DNA of 57,407 bases, taken from NCBI GenBank assembly GCA_947446595.1, contig CANFGS010000011.1, forward strand, positions 1 through 57,407, in the 5' to 3' direction. A model generated the notes under the pieces. It was given only the letters and a program-made list of their open reading frames with translations, was not told the DNA's origin and did not search any database. Source of the DNA: Neisseriaceae bacterium. Its GTDB lineage: Bacteria; Pseudomonadota; Gammaproteobacteria; Burkholderiales; UBA11063. The translations under genes were made by a program, and so were the position numbers. Shown piece by piece: positions 25,118-35,191 of this stretch. Each line of letters opens with the position of its first letter. The stretch's first letter is position 1.

Positions 25118-25235
25118 TGAATTCTTCTACCTGGTAAGGTAAGTATATATTTTAGCATATATTAAAATTTTGTGTACGTTCCGCAAAATTTACAGGGTAA
25201 ACAAATCTTAATAAGTTGATTAATAAAAGTAAAAG

Positions 25236-27923
25236 CTATGCTTTTAATCCTACGCTTATTTTAGTTACTATTTCATATACTGAATCTGAGAGGTTTTCTT
25301 GGGCAAGAATGTGATTTAGTGCGGTTCTTGCATATTTACGATAATCAGACTCTAGATATACTACTGAACTAAACCCTTGAGCAATCACACTTGCTACATG
25401 TGGGTTAAACTTATCAATAATTATTATTTTATCCGCAATAAATGAATATCCATCTTCGGTGTTGAATTTTGGTCCATTTTGAGTGAAGCTTCGTAGTAAT
25501 GCATAAATCTTATTTGGGTTAGTTGCAATAAATGCTTTATCAACCATTAATTTATTTAGCATATCGGTATTAGTTAAACTACTCATAGCTTGAATTGCAA
25601 ACCATTTATCAATTACTAATTCATTAGAATTCCATTTATTATAAAACTCATTAAGTACAAGATTTCGTATATCACTACCTAAGTCACGAGTTGCGGCTAA
25701 TACAGCAAAGCTATCTGTCATATTGTGTGAGTTATGGTATTGTCCTAGAACTAATGTCTCTATTAGCTGTAAGCTATTTGTGTTATTTAGTTTTACTGAC
25801 AGTGCTTTTATAATATAAAATAAGGCGGTATTTTTAAGGCTTCTACGTCCAGAATCTCTAAAGTTATACTCATTATCCATACTTAAGTTTATATTATAAA
25901 TTTCCATCCAACTATCAAATAGATTGTCACCTATCAAAACTGCAAAAGTATTGATTGCTTTGGCTAAAATCTTAGGGTTTGCATCTTTAATAGATGGTAA
26001 TAGTTCACCAAATGTAGGTAATTGTAGAACGATAGCTCTAAATTCAGGTGCTAAATTAATGTTATTGATTAAATTTTTGCAACTTATCCAAAACTTACTA
26101 TCAATTGTAGTGTCAGTGTTTTTGTTACTAATTTTATTATATAAATCAATAATATTATTGCGAATTAAAATTTGTAATTGCTCAAAGCGGTTAAACTCAT
26201 CACTATCATGGTTTACTAAGTGAAGTCTCTCATTGTCGGTATATTTGAAATTAAGATTAATAGGAGCACTAAACCCACGTAATAATGATGGAATTGGAGG
26301 CGATTTTATATCTTTAAATACAAATGTATTATTAGTGTCAGTTAGTAGAAGCACTAGACCATCGTCATGATATACATATTTGCCACCAACAGGGGTTATA
26401 TTGGTTAATTCATGACCACTACTATCAAGTAGACCTATTTTAATTGGAATCAACATTGCTTGTTTATTAGTTTGTCCTGGGGTATCAGGAATAATTTGTT
26501 CGAAACTCAAGGTGTATTCATTATTTTTATAACTCCCAACTACATTTACTATAGGAGTGCCTGCTTGTTTATACCACAACATAAATTGACTAAGTTCAAT
26601 ATTATTTGCATCCATCATAGCTTGACAAAAGTCTTCGCAAGAGGCTGCTGTGCCATCATGGCGGTTTATGTATAATGCCAAACCTTTTTGGAATCCATCA
26701 GTACCAAGTATAGTTTGATACATTCTTACTACTTCAGAACCCTTTTCATAGATTGTAGTAGTATAAAAATTATTAATCTCCATGTATGATTCAGGTCGTA
26801 CTGAGTGTGCAAGAGGGCCAGTATCAACTGGAAACTGTGATTGACGCAGTTGCTTAACATCAGATATTCTTTTTACACCTCTATTGTTTAGGTCTGAGGT
26901 AAATTCATGATCACGAAATACTGTAAGCCCTTCTTTTAGGGATAACTGAAACCAATCTCGACAAGTTACGCGATTCCCCGTCCAGTTATGAAAGTACTCA
27001 TGCCCAATCACTGCTTCAATCAAGATAAAATCATTATCAGTAGCAGTATCTTTATCCGCTAAAATATATTTGGCATTAAATACATTAAGACCTTTATTTT
27101 CCATAGCCCCCATATTAAAATCATGGGTAGCTACTATCATATAGTTATCTAAATCGTACTCCAAATTAAAGCGATCTTCATCCCACTTCATAGCAGTTTT
27201 TAATGATTCCATTGCATGTTTGGAGCGTTTTAGGTTTGCTATATTATCACTATAGATTTCTAAAGCAACATTACGCCCAGAACGAGTTGTGTATGTATCT
27301 TCCAGTAGATAAAGGTTTCCAATTATTAGAGCAAATAAATAACTTGGTTTCTTGAATGGATCTTGCCATTTTATTACCTTGTGCGTCTTCTCATTAAATT
27401 GGGTATGTTTTTCAAGGGTAGTGGTATCAGCTAGTATTCTATTGCCATTTGATAATACAGTATTAAATGTACCATCTTTATATATAATTGTGGTGCTAAA
27501 TGTAGCAAGGACATCAGGTCTATCTTGATAATAAGTAATCATACGAAAACCTTCCGGTTCGCATTGGGTGATTAGGTTGTTACCACTAGCATATAAACCC
27601 ATACAGGTTTTGTTTTCATACGGATAGAGTAGGGTTGTTATATTAAGAGTGAATTCGTTAGGTAAATCATTTAAAGTAAGTGTATCTTTAGTTGGTAACT
27701 CATCAATAGCAAGACTGTTTTCATCTAATGATACTGATACTAGCTTCGCTTCCCCATTAAGTATTAAACTACGAGTATTGGTTTTAGGGTTTTTATAATA
27801 TTTACTAACATTGATAACTTCAACGGTTTTATTATCATTAACAATAAAAGTAAGGTCAATAGTATCTACTAGATAATCAGTTGGGCTATAATCTTTTAAG
27901 TATTTTATATTTTTATCCGACAT
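25236..27923 (-). CDS. pepN: aminopeptidase N (M1 family)
   Basis: This cytosolic zinc metallopeptidase removes N-terminal residues from peptides. The exopeptidase motif GAMENKGLNVF (about 272-282) and the zinc site HEYFHNWTGNRVT with the downstream Glu in LKEGLTVFRDHEF are intact. RMYQTILG and the late DUF3458-type Ig-like and helical domains give the full-length gamma/beta PepN of 895 aa (E. coli 870). A short AAAAGC/GCTTTT hairpin at 25231-25245 overlaps the stop and could end transcription on this strand. The start overlaps the zapE stop by 11 bp. Confidence 0.97.
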   Translation of the reverse strand: MSDKNIKYLKDYSPTDYLVDTIDLTFIVNDNKTVEVINVSKYYKNPKTNTRSLILNGEAKLVSVSLDENSLAIDELPTKDTLTLNDLPNEFTLNITTLLYPYENKTCMGLYASGNNLITQCEPEGFRMITYYQDRPDVLATFSTTIIYKDGTFNTVLSNGNRILADTTTLEKHTQFNEKTHKVIKWQDPFKKPSYLFALIIGNLYLLEDTYTTRSGRNVALEIYSDNIANLKRSKHAMESLKTAMKWDEDRFNLEYDLDNYMIVATHDFNMGAMENKGLNVFNAKYILADKDTATDNDFILIEAVIGHEYFHNWTGNRVTCRDWFQLSLKEGLTVFRDHEFTSDLNNRGVKRISDVKQLRQSQFPVDTGPLAHSVRPESYMEINNFYTTTIYEKGSEVVRMYQTILGTDGFQKGLALYINRHDGTAASCEDFCQAMMDANNIELSQFMLWYKQAGTPIVNVVGSYKNNEYTLSFEQIIPDTPGQTNKQAMLIPIKIGLLDSSGHELTNITPVGGKYVYHDDGLVLLLTDTNNTFVFKDIKSPPIPSLLRGFSAPINLNFKYTDNERLHLVNHDSDEFNRFEQLQILIRNNIIDLYNKISNKNTDTTIDSKFWISCKNLINNINLAPEFRAIVLQLPTFGELLPSIKDANPKILAKAINTFAVLIGDNLFDSWMEIYNINLSMDNEYNFRDSGRRSLKNTALFYIIKALSVKLNNTNSLQLIETLVLGQYHNSHNMTDSFAVLAATRDLGSDIRNLVLNEFYNKWNSNELVIDKWFAIQAMSSLTNTDMLNKLMVDKAFIATNPNKIYALLRSFTQNGPKFNTEDGYSFIADKIIIIDKFNPHVASVIAQGFSSVVYLESDYRKYARTALNHILAQENLSDSVYEIVTKISVGLKA

Positions 27924-29004
27924 TTTTTAGATCCTTTATTTTATAAGTAAGTGGTGGTTTATTTATATATTCTTTAGTTTGCATCTCTTTTAGACGGCTT
28001 AGTGTACGAGCAAATTCATCAATTAAGTCACCTGAATGGTAAATTTGCTCCAAGCTAATATGTGTAGATAGTGCTATTTTTGCTTGATTATCATATAAGA
28101 CATCAATTAATAAAATAAAACGCCTAGCAATATTTTTATCTACAATTGTAGGAATATCGCTTATTATAAACCATTGATATTGTTTAATTAGCATTAGATA
28201 GTCAAGCTGACTTCTTTTATCTCCGCAAATAATATTGAAATCAAACCATATTATACTACTACTTAATTGGATAAATGGGATTTGTCGTGAATTAATTTCT
28301 ATAGAATTATCTTTATCTATTGCTTCATCTTTAGAAATACTATGAAAAATTTTATCTAATAAAGTATTAGGGTTTTGCTCGTTAATTATAAATAAATTAT
28401 TGGTGCTATCATGTAGTAGGCGGTAGTCGTTAGAGCTCACCAAATTGATTATATTAAGTTTGGTATTAAATAGTTCTATTGCAGGCAAAAAGCGTTCACG
28501 CATAAGCCCACCAGAATATAAATCATCTGGTTTTGAATTTGAGGTCGTTATGATATAAATATTTTGTTCAAATAAGCTTCTAAATAGATTGTTTAGTATC
28601 ATTGCAGTTGCAATATCATTAACTAGCATCTCATCTAAAAAAATGATTTTATATTGCTTACTTAAATTTTTTGCAACTATATTTAGAGGGTTATCATGGG
28701 ATTTTAGAGTACTTAACTCATGCTGAATTTGGTACATAAACTCATGAAAATGCATCCTTGTTTTTGCCTTGTCCGGGAATGTGCGATAGAGTTTATTCAT
28801 AATCATTGATTTACCACAGCCAACTGTTCCATAAATATAATAGCCTAAGTATTTTGGCTTATTAAACCAATCTTGAAAAAAGCTTCTACTATTAAATTTA
28901 TTAATGAAATTATCAAATTGTTGTAGAATACTTAGTTGTGCATTGTCAAATTCAAGGTTTTTGTTTGTAGTTTGTTCAATATACCAATTTTCTAATGTTT
29001 GCAT
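27913..29004 (-). CDS. zapE: cell-division protein ZapE (AFG1-like ATPase)
   Basis: ZapE is a membrane-peripheral ATPase that acts on the Z ring late in division; its mitochondrial relative is AFG1/LACE1. Walker A is GTVGCGKS (about 58-65) and Walker B is IIFLDEM (about 124-130). MHFHEFMYQIQHEL, TTSNSKPDDLYSGGL and RERFLPAI are family hallmarks. At 363 aa the length is normal. It shares a transcript with pepN and is divergent from the gene at 29080, with only 75 bp between the starts. Confidence 0.9.
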   Translation of the reverse strand: MQTLENWYIEQTTNKNLEFDNAQLSILQQFDNFINKFNSRSFFQDWFNKPKYLGYYIYGTVGCGKSMIMNKLYRTFPDKAKTRMHFHEFMYQIQHELSTLKSHDNPLNIVAKNLSKQYKIIFLDEMLVNDIATAMILNNLFRSLFEQNIYIITTSNSKPDDLYSGGLMRERFLPAIELFNTKLNIINLVSSNDYRLLHDSTNNLFIINEQNPNTLLDKIFHSISKDEAIDKDNSIEINSRQIPFIQLSSSIIWFDFNIICGDKRSQLDYLMLIKQYQWFIISDIPTIVDKNIARRFILLIDVLYDNQAKIALSTHISLEQIYHSGDLIDEFARTLSRLKEMQTKEYINKPPLTYKIKDLKNVG

Positions 29005-29079
29005 GCTATTGTGTAATATAAAATAAAGAGTATATTTTAGCTTATAATGTTAATCTCTATGTAAGGTATTTTAAAAATA

Positions 29080-30060
29080 ATGATTTCTGATCCTCGTCAA
29101 TATACAAAAGCATATCCTAAAACTAATATAATAATTCAAACAGCACTTGATATTAAGGATAATAAGATATCATCCAAAGATTTGGATGATATTATTGCTA
29201 TTAAATTACGTGATGAACAAGATGCATTAATTAATGTAGCACTTAATTTAGCTCCAGATAATAATACGGCCTCTCTTATTTGGAAATCACTAAACCGTGC
29301 AGTTAATAATGTAGAACTCAGTAGAGCTAATATTTTTGCTATTCCTTTGATTTTAGTTGCAGGTAGCAAAACAAAGTCGCGTTTGAAACCACAAATCGAT
29401 ACTGAAAAACTTAATAAATTTTTTAATGATAATAACTTATTTTTACCAAATAGTGATTGTTTTATATCAGGTAAATTAATTGATCCGAATACTATCTCAT
29501 CTATAAAGTACTCGCAGTTATACTATTGGGTACGTAATTTACAACAATCAAAGCTCTGGTTACCAATATCTATTGAAGGTAGCAGTATTGAAACTCTTAA
29601 TGAGGGGGTTTTTTTACGGTTTTTGATTGGGGTTGGTATTGATAATAATGATTCAAGTGGAGTCGATGCCAAAGCCATACAAGATAATTTAATGGGGTTA
29701 ATGAGCTTAATAGGTGATGAGCTTAAAACAGATGGAGTTACATTATTTCCAATTCCTTTTGCGCCAGTACCAATGTCTAGTGCATTTGCTGTTGGAGTAG
29801 AATATCGTACTGAGATTGCAATATCAGTTGCTATAAGTAATATTGTTAAGAAAATGCGTGAAGAACGCTTAACTCCACGTGCCATAATATCAACACAAGG
29901 GGAAGCAATTAAAATCATAGTGAAACCTCTTGAAGACTCAGAACTGTTGGAAACAATATTATGGAATTTATCTAGATTTATAAGCTTTGAAGAAACGCTA
30001 CAACAAATAACTAATCTACTTCATGACATAGGTATTTCGTATGAATTCAATATTGATTAA
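29080..30060 (+). CDS. unrecognised cytosolic protein upstream of the RnfB-like ferredoxin
   Basis: I do not recognise this 326-residue protein. It has no signal peptide or membrane helix. Segments that look conserved-type are [49 protein letters not shown] and [17 protein letters not shown]. Its last 20 bp overlap the rnfB-like gene, so the two are translated together and may work together. A TATAAT at 29043-29048 could serve as -10. I considered GTP cyclohydrolase FolE2 but could not find its motifs. Confidence 0.75.
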   Translation: MISDPRQYTKAYPKTNIIIQTALDIKDNKISSKDLDDIIAIKLRDEQDALINVALNLAPDNNTASLIWKSLNRAVNNVELSRANIFAIPLILVAGSKTKSRLKPQIDTEKLNKFFNDNNLFLPNSDCFISGKLIDPNTISSIKYSQLYYWVRNLQQSKLWLPISIEGSSIETLNEGVFLRFLIGVGIDNNDSSGVDAKAIQDNLMGLMSLIGDELKTDGVTLFPIPFAPVPMSSAFAVGVEYRTEIAISVAISNIVKKMREERLTPRAIISTQGEAIKIIVKPLEDSELLETILWNLSRFISFEETLQQITNLLHDIGISYEFNID

Positions 30061-30583
30061 ACAAATAGATGCAATATTGCCTCAAACTCAGTGTACTAGA
30101 TGTGGGTACCCTAGTTGTCTAGACTATGCAACTGCTGTTGCTAATAATGAAGCTGAGATTAATCAATGTCCTCCAGGGGGTGATGAAGGGATTCATAAAT
30201 TAGCAAATCTTACTGGTAAAAATCCTCTTCCGCTAAATCCACTAAATGGTGAAATAAAACCGCGTAGTATTGCAATTATTGAAGAAGATAAATGTATCGG
30301 ATGTACTTTATGTATCAAAGCATGTCCAGTTGATGCGATTCTTGGTAGTAACAAAATGATGCATACTATAATCACCGATAAATGCACAGGATGTGATTTA
30401 TGCGTACCTGTTTGCCCTGTGGATTGTATAATAATGGTAGAAGCAATTCCTAATGGATGGACAGATAGTCAAGCCGAAATTGCCAGGCTTAATTATGAAA
30501 AACATAAATTACGGAAAATCAGAAATGAAGAAGCACGCCGTATAAGGCTTCTTGAACAGTCTAAACGCTTACAAAAACAGTAA
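30041..30583 (+). CDS. rnfB: RnfB-type iron-sulfur protein, stand-alone
   Basis: The order of iron-sulfur sites is that of RnfB/RsxB: an N-terminal Fe4S4 domain ([14 protein letters not shown], with the last Cys in INQCPPGG), then two ferredoxin Fe4S4 sites ([12 protein letters not shown], about 86-97, and [12 protein letters not shown], about 116-127). A basic, coiled C-terminal tail ends the 180 aa. The hydrophobic N-terminal anchor of canonical RnfB is missing, and no rnfA, C, D, G or E is present, as is common in betaproteobacteria. It probably carries electrons to an unknown partner; the overlapping upstream gene is a candidate. Confidence 0.85.
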   Translation: MNSILIKQIDAILPQTQCTRCGYPSCLDYATAVANNEAEINQCPPGGDEGIHKLANLTGKNPLPLNPLNGEIKPRSIAIIEEDKCIGCTLCIKACPVDAILGSNKMMHTIITDKCTGCDLCVPVCPVDCIIMVEAIPNGWTDSQAEIARLNYEKHKLRKIRNEEARRIRLLEQSKRLQKQ

Positions 30584-30594
30584 AGGTTTTCAGT

Positions 30595-32400
30595 ATGTTG
30601 AGGTTTTTGCTTGATTTAATACGTGACCAGCCATTAATTGGGAGTAAATCCTTTCGCACAAGGCTTTTGAGTAACGAATTATTAAGTCCAGGATTATTAC
30701 AGTTTTTACTAATACTAGCTATTTTAGTAAATATATTTGGAATACTTTTTCCAGTATTAGGCAGTAATGACTCATATTTTTATGGTGTTGTAGCAAAGCA
30801 TATCATTGAAAATCACGATTGGATAAATCTAAGTTATGCAGGTCACGATTGGCTTGATAAGCCACATTTTCCATTTTGGTTAACTGCTATTTCATATAAG
30901 ATATTTGGGATTAATGCCGTTGCATACATCCTACCAGGTTTTATATTTTACCTAATTGGTGCTCGTTATACCTACCTACTTGCTAGACATTTATACACAC
31001 CTGAGGTGGGTGTTGTTGCTTCGATATTATATTTAACTGCAATTCATTTGATGTTGTCGGCTATTGATGTTAGGGCTGAAGCATATCTATTGGGTGAAAT
31101 TATCCCAGCTTGTTACTATTGGCATATCTATAACCAAGATAGCTCCAAGAAATTGGTTATGCTAAAGGGAGCCATATTTACAGCTCTAGCTATTATGACC
31201 AAAGGTGTATTTGTTGTTCTTACGGTTTTTGGTGGGGTTGTGTCTCTATGGTTGTATAATCGCCAGTGGAAAAATTTTACTAATAGTCGTTTTTTATTAG
31301 CATTAGCAATGTCTTTATTATTTATTACTCCAGAGCTATTAGCTTTGGTATTACAATTTGACTTACATCCTGAGAAAGTGGTTTTTGGTAAAACGGGTGT
31401 ATCAGGGCTAAGGTTTTTCTTTTGGGATAGCCAGTTTGGTCGTTTTTTTGATAATGGGCCAATCACTAGTGGACATATATCAAATGGTATAGGTCATTAC
31501 TTCTATTTTATTCATACTTTTTTGTGGGCTTATTTACCATGGAGTATGGTTTTTTTCGTTGCATTATATAACATCTATAAAGATTTTAGGCTGTCGCCAG
31601 ATCTACCTAAGGTAAATGAACAAAAAAACAATCATATATTTCTTTTAGGATCGTTTATCCCGACTTTTCTTTTATTTAGTTGCACAACATTTCAGTTGGA
31701 TCATTACACCAATATTTTAATTCCATTTGCTACAATAATTTCTGCCAACTGGATATGTAATAAAGCAACTCGCTTTGTTACGCATCCAGTATTTTATATT
31801 CAAGTTATATTGTCATATATTTTATGGTTGGCAGTATCAATAATGGCAATACTGGTCTTTAACGGTACTTTGTTTGTATTAATGATTAGTATCTGTGTGT
31901 TAACTATAGCCTTATTTGGAATATTTAATAATAATCGTCAATTAAATAAATCTATGGTTTATCCAGTTTTAGCAATATTATTAGTATTTTCATGTTTAAT
32001 GTTAATTGGTGGACGTTTATACCTAAGATATGATGCGGGATATAAGATATCTGAGTATTTGGTTAATCAACCCAAACTTACCTTAGTTGATTATCATGTT
32101 GACTATTCATCCCTAGAGTTTCATAATAAAAATCCGTATCTGCGTGTTGAAAGCCTATCTGATTTAGGCGTGATGAACGAATCTTATTATCTAGTAATAC
32201 ATAAAGAAACTTGGAATGATATCCAAAAATCTATAAATACTGGCAAAATTATTGGGACATTCCCGTGGATACGTCAGGAGAAATATATCCCAACATTATT
32301 TAGTTTGGATAAACGTAATAAAGATACCGAAGAACTAGAGTTGGTTTTAGTTCCTGAAGCAAGTGTAAATAAAAAAAATATAAAGAGAATAGATGAATGA
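30595..32400 (+). CDS. PMT/ArnT-family membrane glycosyltransferase
   Basis: A 601-residue inner-membrane protein of the GT39/ArnT type, which moves a sugar from a polyprenyl phosphate donor to a periplasmic acceptor such as lipid A or protein. Around 12 helices are visible. The first periplasmic loop has the acidic catalytic region VLGSNDSYFYGVVAKHI (about 55-71) and HDWLDKPHFPFWLTA (about 84-98), typical of ArnT-like enzymes. The C-terminal 90 residues form a periplasmic domain. It overlaps the PAP2 gene by four bases (ATGA). Acceptor and sugar are not known. Confidence 0.85.
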   Translation: MLRFLLDLIRDQPLIGSKSFRTRLLSNELLSPGLLQFLLILAILVNIFGILFPVLGSNDSYFYGVVAKHIIENHDWINLSYAGHDWLDKPHFPFWLTAISYKIFGINAVAYILPGFIFYLIGARYTYLLARHLYTPEVGVVASILYLTAIHLMLSAIDVRAEAYLLGEIIPACYYWHIYNQDSSKKLVMLKGAIFTALAIMTKGVFVVLTVFGGVVSLWLYNRQWKNFTNSRFLLALAMSLLFITPELLALVLQFDLHPEKVVFGKTGVSGLRFFFWDSQFGRFFDNGPITSGHISNGIGHYFYFIHTFLWAYLPWSMVFFVALYNIYKDFRLSPDLPKVNEQKNNHIFLLGSFIPTFLLFSCTTFQLDHYTNILIPFATIISANWICNKATRFVTHPVFYIQVILSYILWLAVSIMAILVFNGTLFVLMISICVLTIALFGIFNNNRQLNKSMVYPVLAILLVFSCLMLIGGRLYLRYDAGYKISEYLVNQPKLTLVDYHVDYSSLEFHNKNPYLRVESLSDLGVMNESYYLVIHKETWNDIQKSINTGKIIGTFPWIRQEKYIPTLFSLDKRNKDTEELELVLVPEASVNKKNIKRIDE

Positions 32401-33041
32401 CCCAAAGATTTTTAGTAGTACTGTTGTCTTTAATAATTCTTAGTGTTTTTATTTTTTATTCACCAATAATTGATCAATATTTGGCCAATTTGACATACAA
32501 CCATGTTACTCATGAGTTTTATGGTGAAGTACATCTATGGTGTAAAATGGTTTATTATTCTATCCCCGTAATAACTGTTTTTCTTATTATTTTTTATCTA
32601 TTTAAATTTATAAAAGGTGGAGTAAATACCAAGGTTGTCAGAAAACAAGCCGCTATTGTATTATTATCACTTTTATTAGGTCCAGGACTTATAGTAAATA
32701 CGGTATTTAAAGATCATTGGGGTCGTCCGCGCCCTTATCAGGTAATGCGTGATGGTAAAGTGTTTTCACCTGTATATGAACCCCATTGGGGCCATTCATC
32801 TAGCAATAGTTTTCCTTGTGGACATGGTTCAATAGGGTTTTTTGTCGGGGTGCCATTGCTTGCAAGTGGGCGAAGAAAAGCTGGTACAATACTTAGCGTG
32901 GGGTTTGGTTCACTAGTTGGATTGGTTAGGATGTTACAAGGGGGTCACTATTTAAGCGATGTTGTTTTTTGTGCGGTTTTTGTCTTTTTATCGTTTGAGT
33001 TAGTTAATTATAGTATCAATAGATTTACGAAAAGTAGTTGA
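32397..33041 (+). CDS. PAP2-family membrane phosphatase (lipid A / undecaprenyl-PP type)
   Basis: The three PAP2 motifs are present: KDHWGRPRP (about 103-111), SFPCGHGS (about 138-145, with C in place of the usual S) and VRMLQGGHYLSDV (about 178-190). Five or six membrane helices are predicted in 214 aa. Enzymes of this class remove phosphate from lipid A (LpxE/LpxF) or undecaprenyl diphosphate. Its place between two ArnT-like transferases favours lipid A or carrier-lipid processing. Confidence 0.88.
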   Translation: MTQRFLVVLLSLIILSVFIFYSPIIDQYLANLTYNHVTHEFYGEVHLWCKMVYYSIPVITVFLIIFYLFKFIKGGVNTKVVRKQAAIVLLSLLLGPGLIVNTVFKDHWGRPRPYQVMRDGKVFSPVYEPHWGHSSSNSFPCGHGSIGFFVGVPLLASGRRKAGTILSVGFGSLVGLVRMLQGGHYLSDVVFCAVFVFLSFELVNYSINRFTKSS

Positions 33042-33043
33042 AT

Positions 33044-34447
33044 ATGGATAAAAAAGTACAGTTGTTCTTTGTGGCTATAATTATCATTAATTTAATTTTT
33101 AATGGGCTATTTCAGCTTCATTATGATGAGGTTTATTACTGGGTATGGGGGCAAAATTTAAGTTTATCATACTATGATCATCCACCAATGATTGCTTATA
33201 TGATAAGGCTTGCAATACTTTTGGGGGATGGCGAATTTTTTGTAAGACTACCAGCTTTGGTAACTACAGCTATTACTATCTTAGTACTTTACAAATTAGC
33301 TCTTAGAATGTTTGATCAAAAAACAGCTAATATTACTGCTATACTTTTATTGTCTTGTCCTCTTATTGAGGCGATGTTTTTTATTGTTACACCCGATTCA
33401 CCACTTCTTATGTTTTGGGCGCTTACCTTATATGTTCTATATATTGGTTTATTTGAGAATAAGGTTTTATATATTTATCTTGCTGGAATTTTTGCAGGGT
33501 GTACGCTATTATCAAAATATACTGGAATACTTATTTTCCCAAGCGTATTTTTGTTTTTAATCGTTAATAAAAAATTTCGCCATTATCTATTAAAAAAAGA
33601 TATTTATTTCGCTTTTATTTTGGCACTGCTTATTTTTTCACCTGTAATTATTTGGAACTATCAACATGAATGGGTATCATTTGCTTTTCAGCTTAATCAT
33701 GGTGTTGCTAGTTCTCACAAATTAAACATCCAAAGTTTTGGTGATTTTTGGGGCGGAGCAGTACTTTTAGTTAGTCCAATAATATTTATTACTATGTTTA
33801 TTTATATAATTTCTCACTGGAAGACTAATATAGCTACTCCAAAATTAGCTTTTTTATTATGTACTAGTGTATTTGGTTTTTTATTTTTTGCGTATTGTAG
33901 CTTTTATAAACATATTGAAGCTAATTGGCCAGCACCAGTATATTTATCAGGAATTATTCTCACGTCATATTGGTTAGCTTTAGCTAATAATAAATGGGTT
34001 TGTAGATTTAGTGTAGTATTTATTTTTATTTTACTATTGCTTGGTAAATTTCCTTTATTATTTGCGCCTAATCAAATACATAACAAAGTACCGGCACTAA
34101 ACGCTTTTTTTGGTGAAAAAGAAAATATACTGAATTTAAGACCATATATCAAGCCAGATACCGTTTTAATAGCTTGTGATTATGGTAATGGATCTCGAGC
34201 AATGTACTATCTTGGCTTGGAGCATGTATATGTTCCATATAAATTACCATTTTCTAATGAGTTTAGGTATTTAAATCCAGAACTAAGCCCTGATATTAAA
34301 GGTGCGATATATATATGTGATAATGAAGATACTAATGCACTAAATATAATGCATAGCTATTTTAGGTCGATACATCTTATTAAAGATATTACTTATTCTA
34401 ACCAAATTGTTGATAGTAAATTATATATATATCAAGTAAATAATTAA
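33044..34447 (+). CDS. second PMT/ArnT-family membrane glycosyltransferase
   Basis: A 467-residue, about 11-helix GT39-type protein. The first loop carries QLHYDEVYYWVWGQNL (about 25-40) and YYDHPPMIAYMIRLA (about 45-59), the donor/acceptor motifs of this family. TPDSPLLMFWAL is also typical. It differs clearly from the 30595 protein, so the two probably handle different sugars or acceptors. ATG 33044 is used; the frame continues upstream to a TTG at 33038 inside the PAP2 gene. An 18-bp gap leads to the GT2 gene, which is likely to make the lipid-linked donor. Confidence 0.85.
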   Translation: MDKKVQLFFVAIIIINLIFNGLFQLHYDEVYYWVWGQNLSLSYYDHPPMIAYMIRLAILLGDGEFFVRLPALVTTAITILVLYKLALRMFDQKTANITAILLLSCPLIEAMFFIVTPDSPLLMFWALTLYVLYIGLFENKVLYIYLAGIFAGCTLLSKYTGILIFPSVFLFLIVNKKFRHYLLKKDIYFAFILALLIFSPVIIWNYQHEWVSFAFQLNHGVASSHKLNIQSFGDFWGGAVLLVSPIIFITMFIYIISHWKTNIATPKLAFLLCTSVFGFLFFAYCSFYKHIEANWPAPVYLSGIILTSYWLALANNKWVCRFSVVFIFILLLLGKFPLLFAPNQIHNKVPALNAFFGEKENILNLRPYIKPDTVLIACDYGNGSRAMYYLGLEHVYVPYKLPFSNEFRYLNPELSPDIKGAIYICDNEDTNALNIMHSYFRSIHLIKDITYSNQIVDSKLYIYQVNN

Positions 34448-34464
34448 TTTTTTTTGAGGCAAAT

Positions 34465-35190
34465 ATGACTAAGCATCTAATTATTGTAGCAACTTATAAT
34501 GAAAAAGGAAATATTGAGAAACTTCTTGGTGAGATATTTGCCGTAGTTCCTGACATTAATGTTTTGGTGATTGATGATAACTCACCAGATAAGACTTATG
34601 AAATTGTAGAAGAGTTGGCTCATGATAAATATAATGATAAATTATTTCTTATGAAAAGAGCCGGTAAGCTTGGTCTTGGTACGGCTTATATTGCTGGATT
34701 TAATTGGGGGATTGAGCGTCAATATGATGTGATTATGCATATGGATGCTGATTTTTCTCATAACCCACGTTATATACCTGAATTTTTTGAAGCTATCAAG
34801 ACCAATGATTTGGTTTTAGGTAGTCGTTACATTAAAGGTGGTGGAGTTGTTAATTGGGGCTTTAAACGTAAACTAATGAGTATGGGTGGTAGCCTTTATT
34901 CTAGAATTATATTAGGCCTAAAAACTCGTGATCTAACTGGTGGCTTTAAATGTTTTAGACGTAAGGTACTTGAGACAATCGATGTTAATAACCTAAAATC
35001 AACAGGGTATTCATTCCAAGTAGAGACTACTTATAAAACATTTCTAAATGGTTTTAAGATTAAAGAAATACCAATTATTTTTGAAGACCGTATTATTGGT
35101 CAATCAAAAATGTCATCAGGAATATTTGTTGAGGCTTTATTGATGGTAATTAAATTAAAACTATCAGTAAAAAAACCTAAGCTTAGATAA
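34465..35190 (+). CDS. dolichol/polyprenyl-phosphate sugar transferase (DPMS-like, GT2)
   Basis: A soluble 241-aa GT-A enzyme that loads a sugar from a nucleotide donor onto polyprenyl phosphate. Motifs in order: IIVATYNEKGNIEKL (about 5-19), VIDDNSPDKTYEIV, HMDADFSHNP (the DxD site) and GSRYIKGGGVVNWG. No membrane helices follow the catalytic domain, as in the single-domain DPM1 type. It ends the glycan cluster and probably supplies the donor for one or both ArnT-like transferases. Confidence 0.9.
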   Translation: MTKHLIIVATYNEKGNIEKLLGEIFAVVPDINVLVIDDNSPDKTYEIVEELAHDKYNDKLFLMKRAGKLGLGTAYIAGFNWGIERQYDVIMHMDADFSHNPRYIPEFFEAIKTNDLVLGSRYIKGGGVVNWGFKRKLMSMGGSLYSRIILGLKTRDLTGGFKCFRRKVLETIDVNNLKSTGYSFQVETTYKTFLNGFKIKEIPIIFEDRIIGQSKMSSGIFVEALLMVIKLKLSVKKPKLR

Positions 35191-35191
35191 G

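Noticed and set aside
24908-25235. Possible tRNA in the gap before pepN
   Set aside because: Two hairpins are present but no cloverleaf, TTCnAnnC arm or acceptor stem can be built.
29080-30060. Assignment as GTP cyclohydrolase FolE2
   Set aside because: Length is similar but no metal-binding or FolE2 signature residues could be found.
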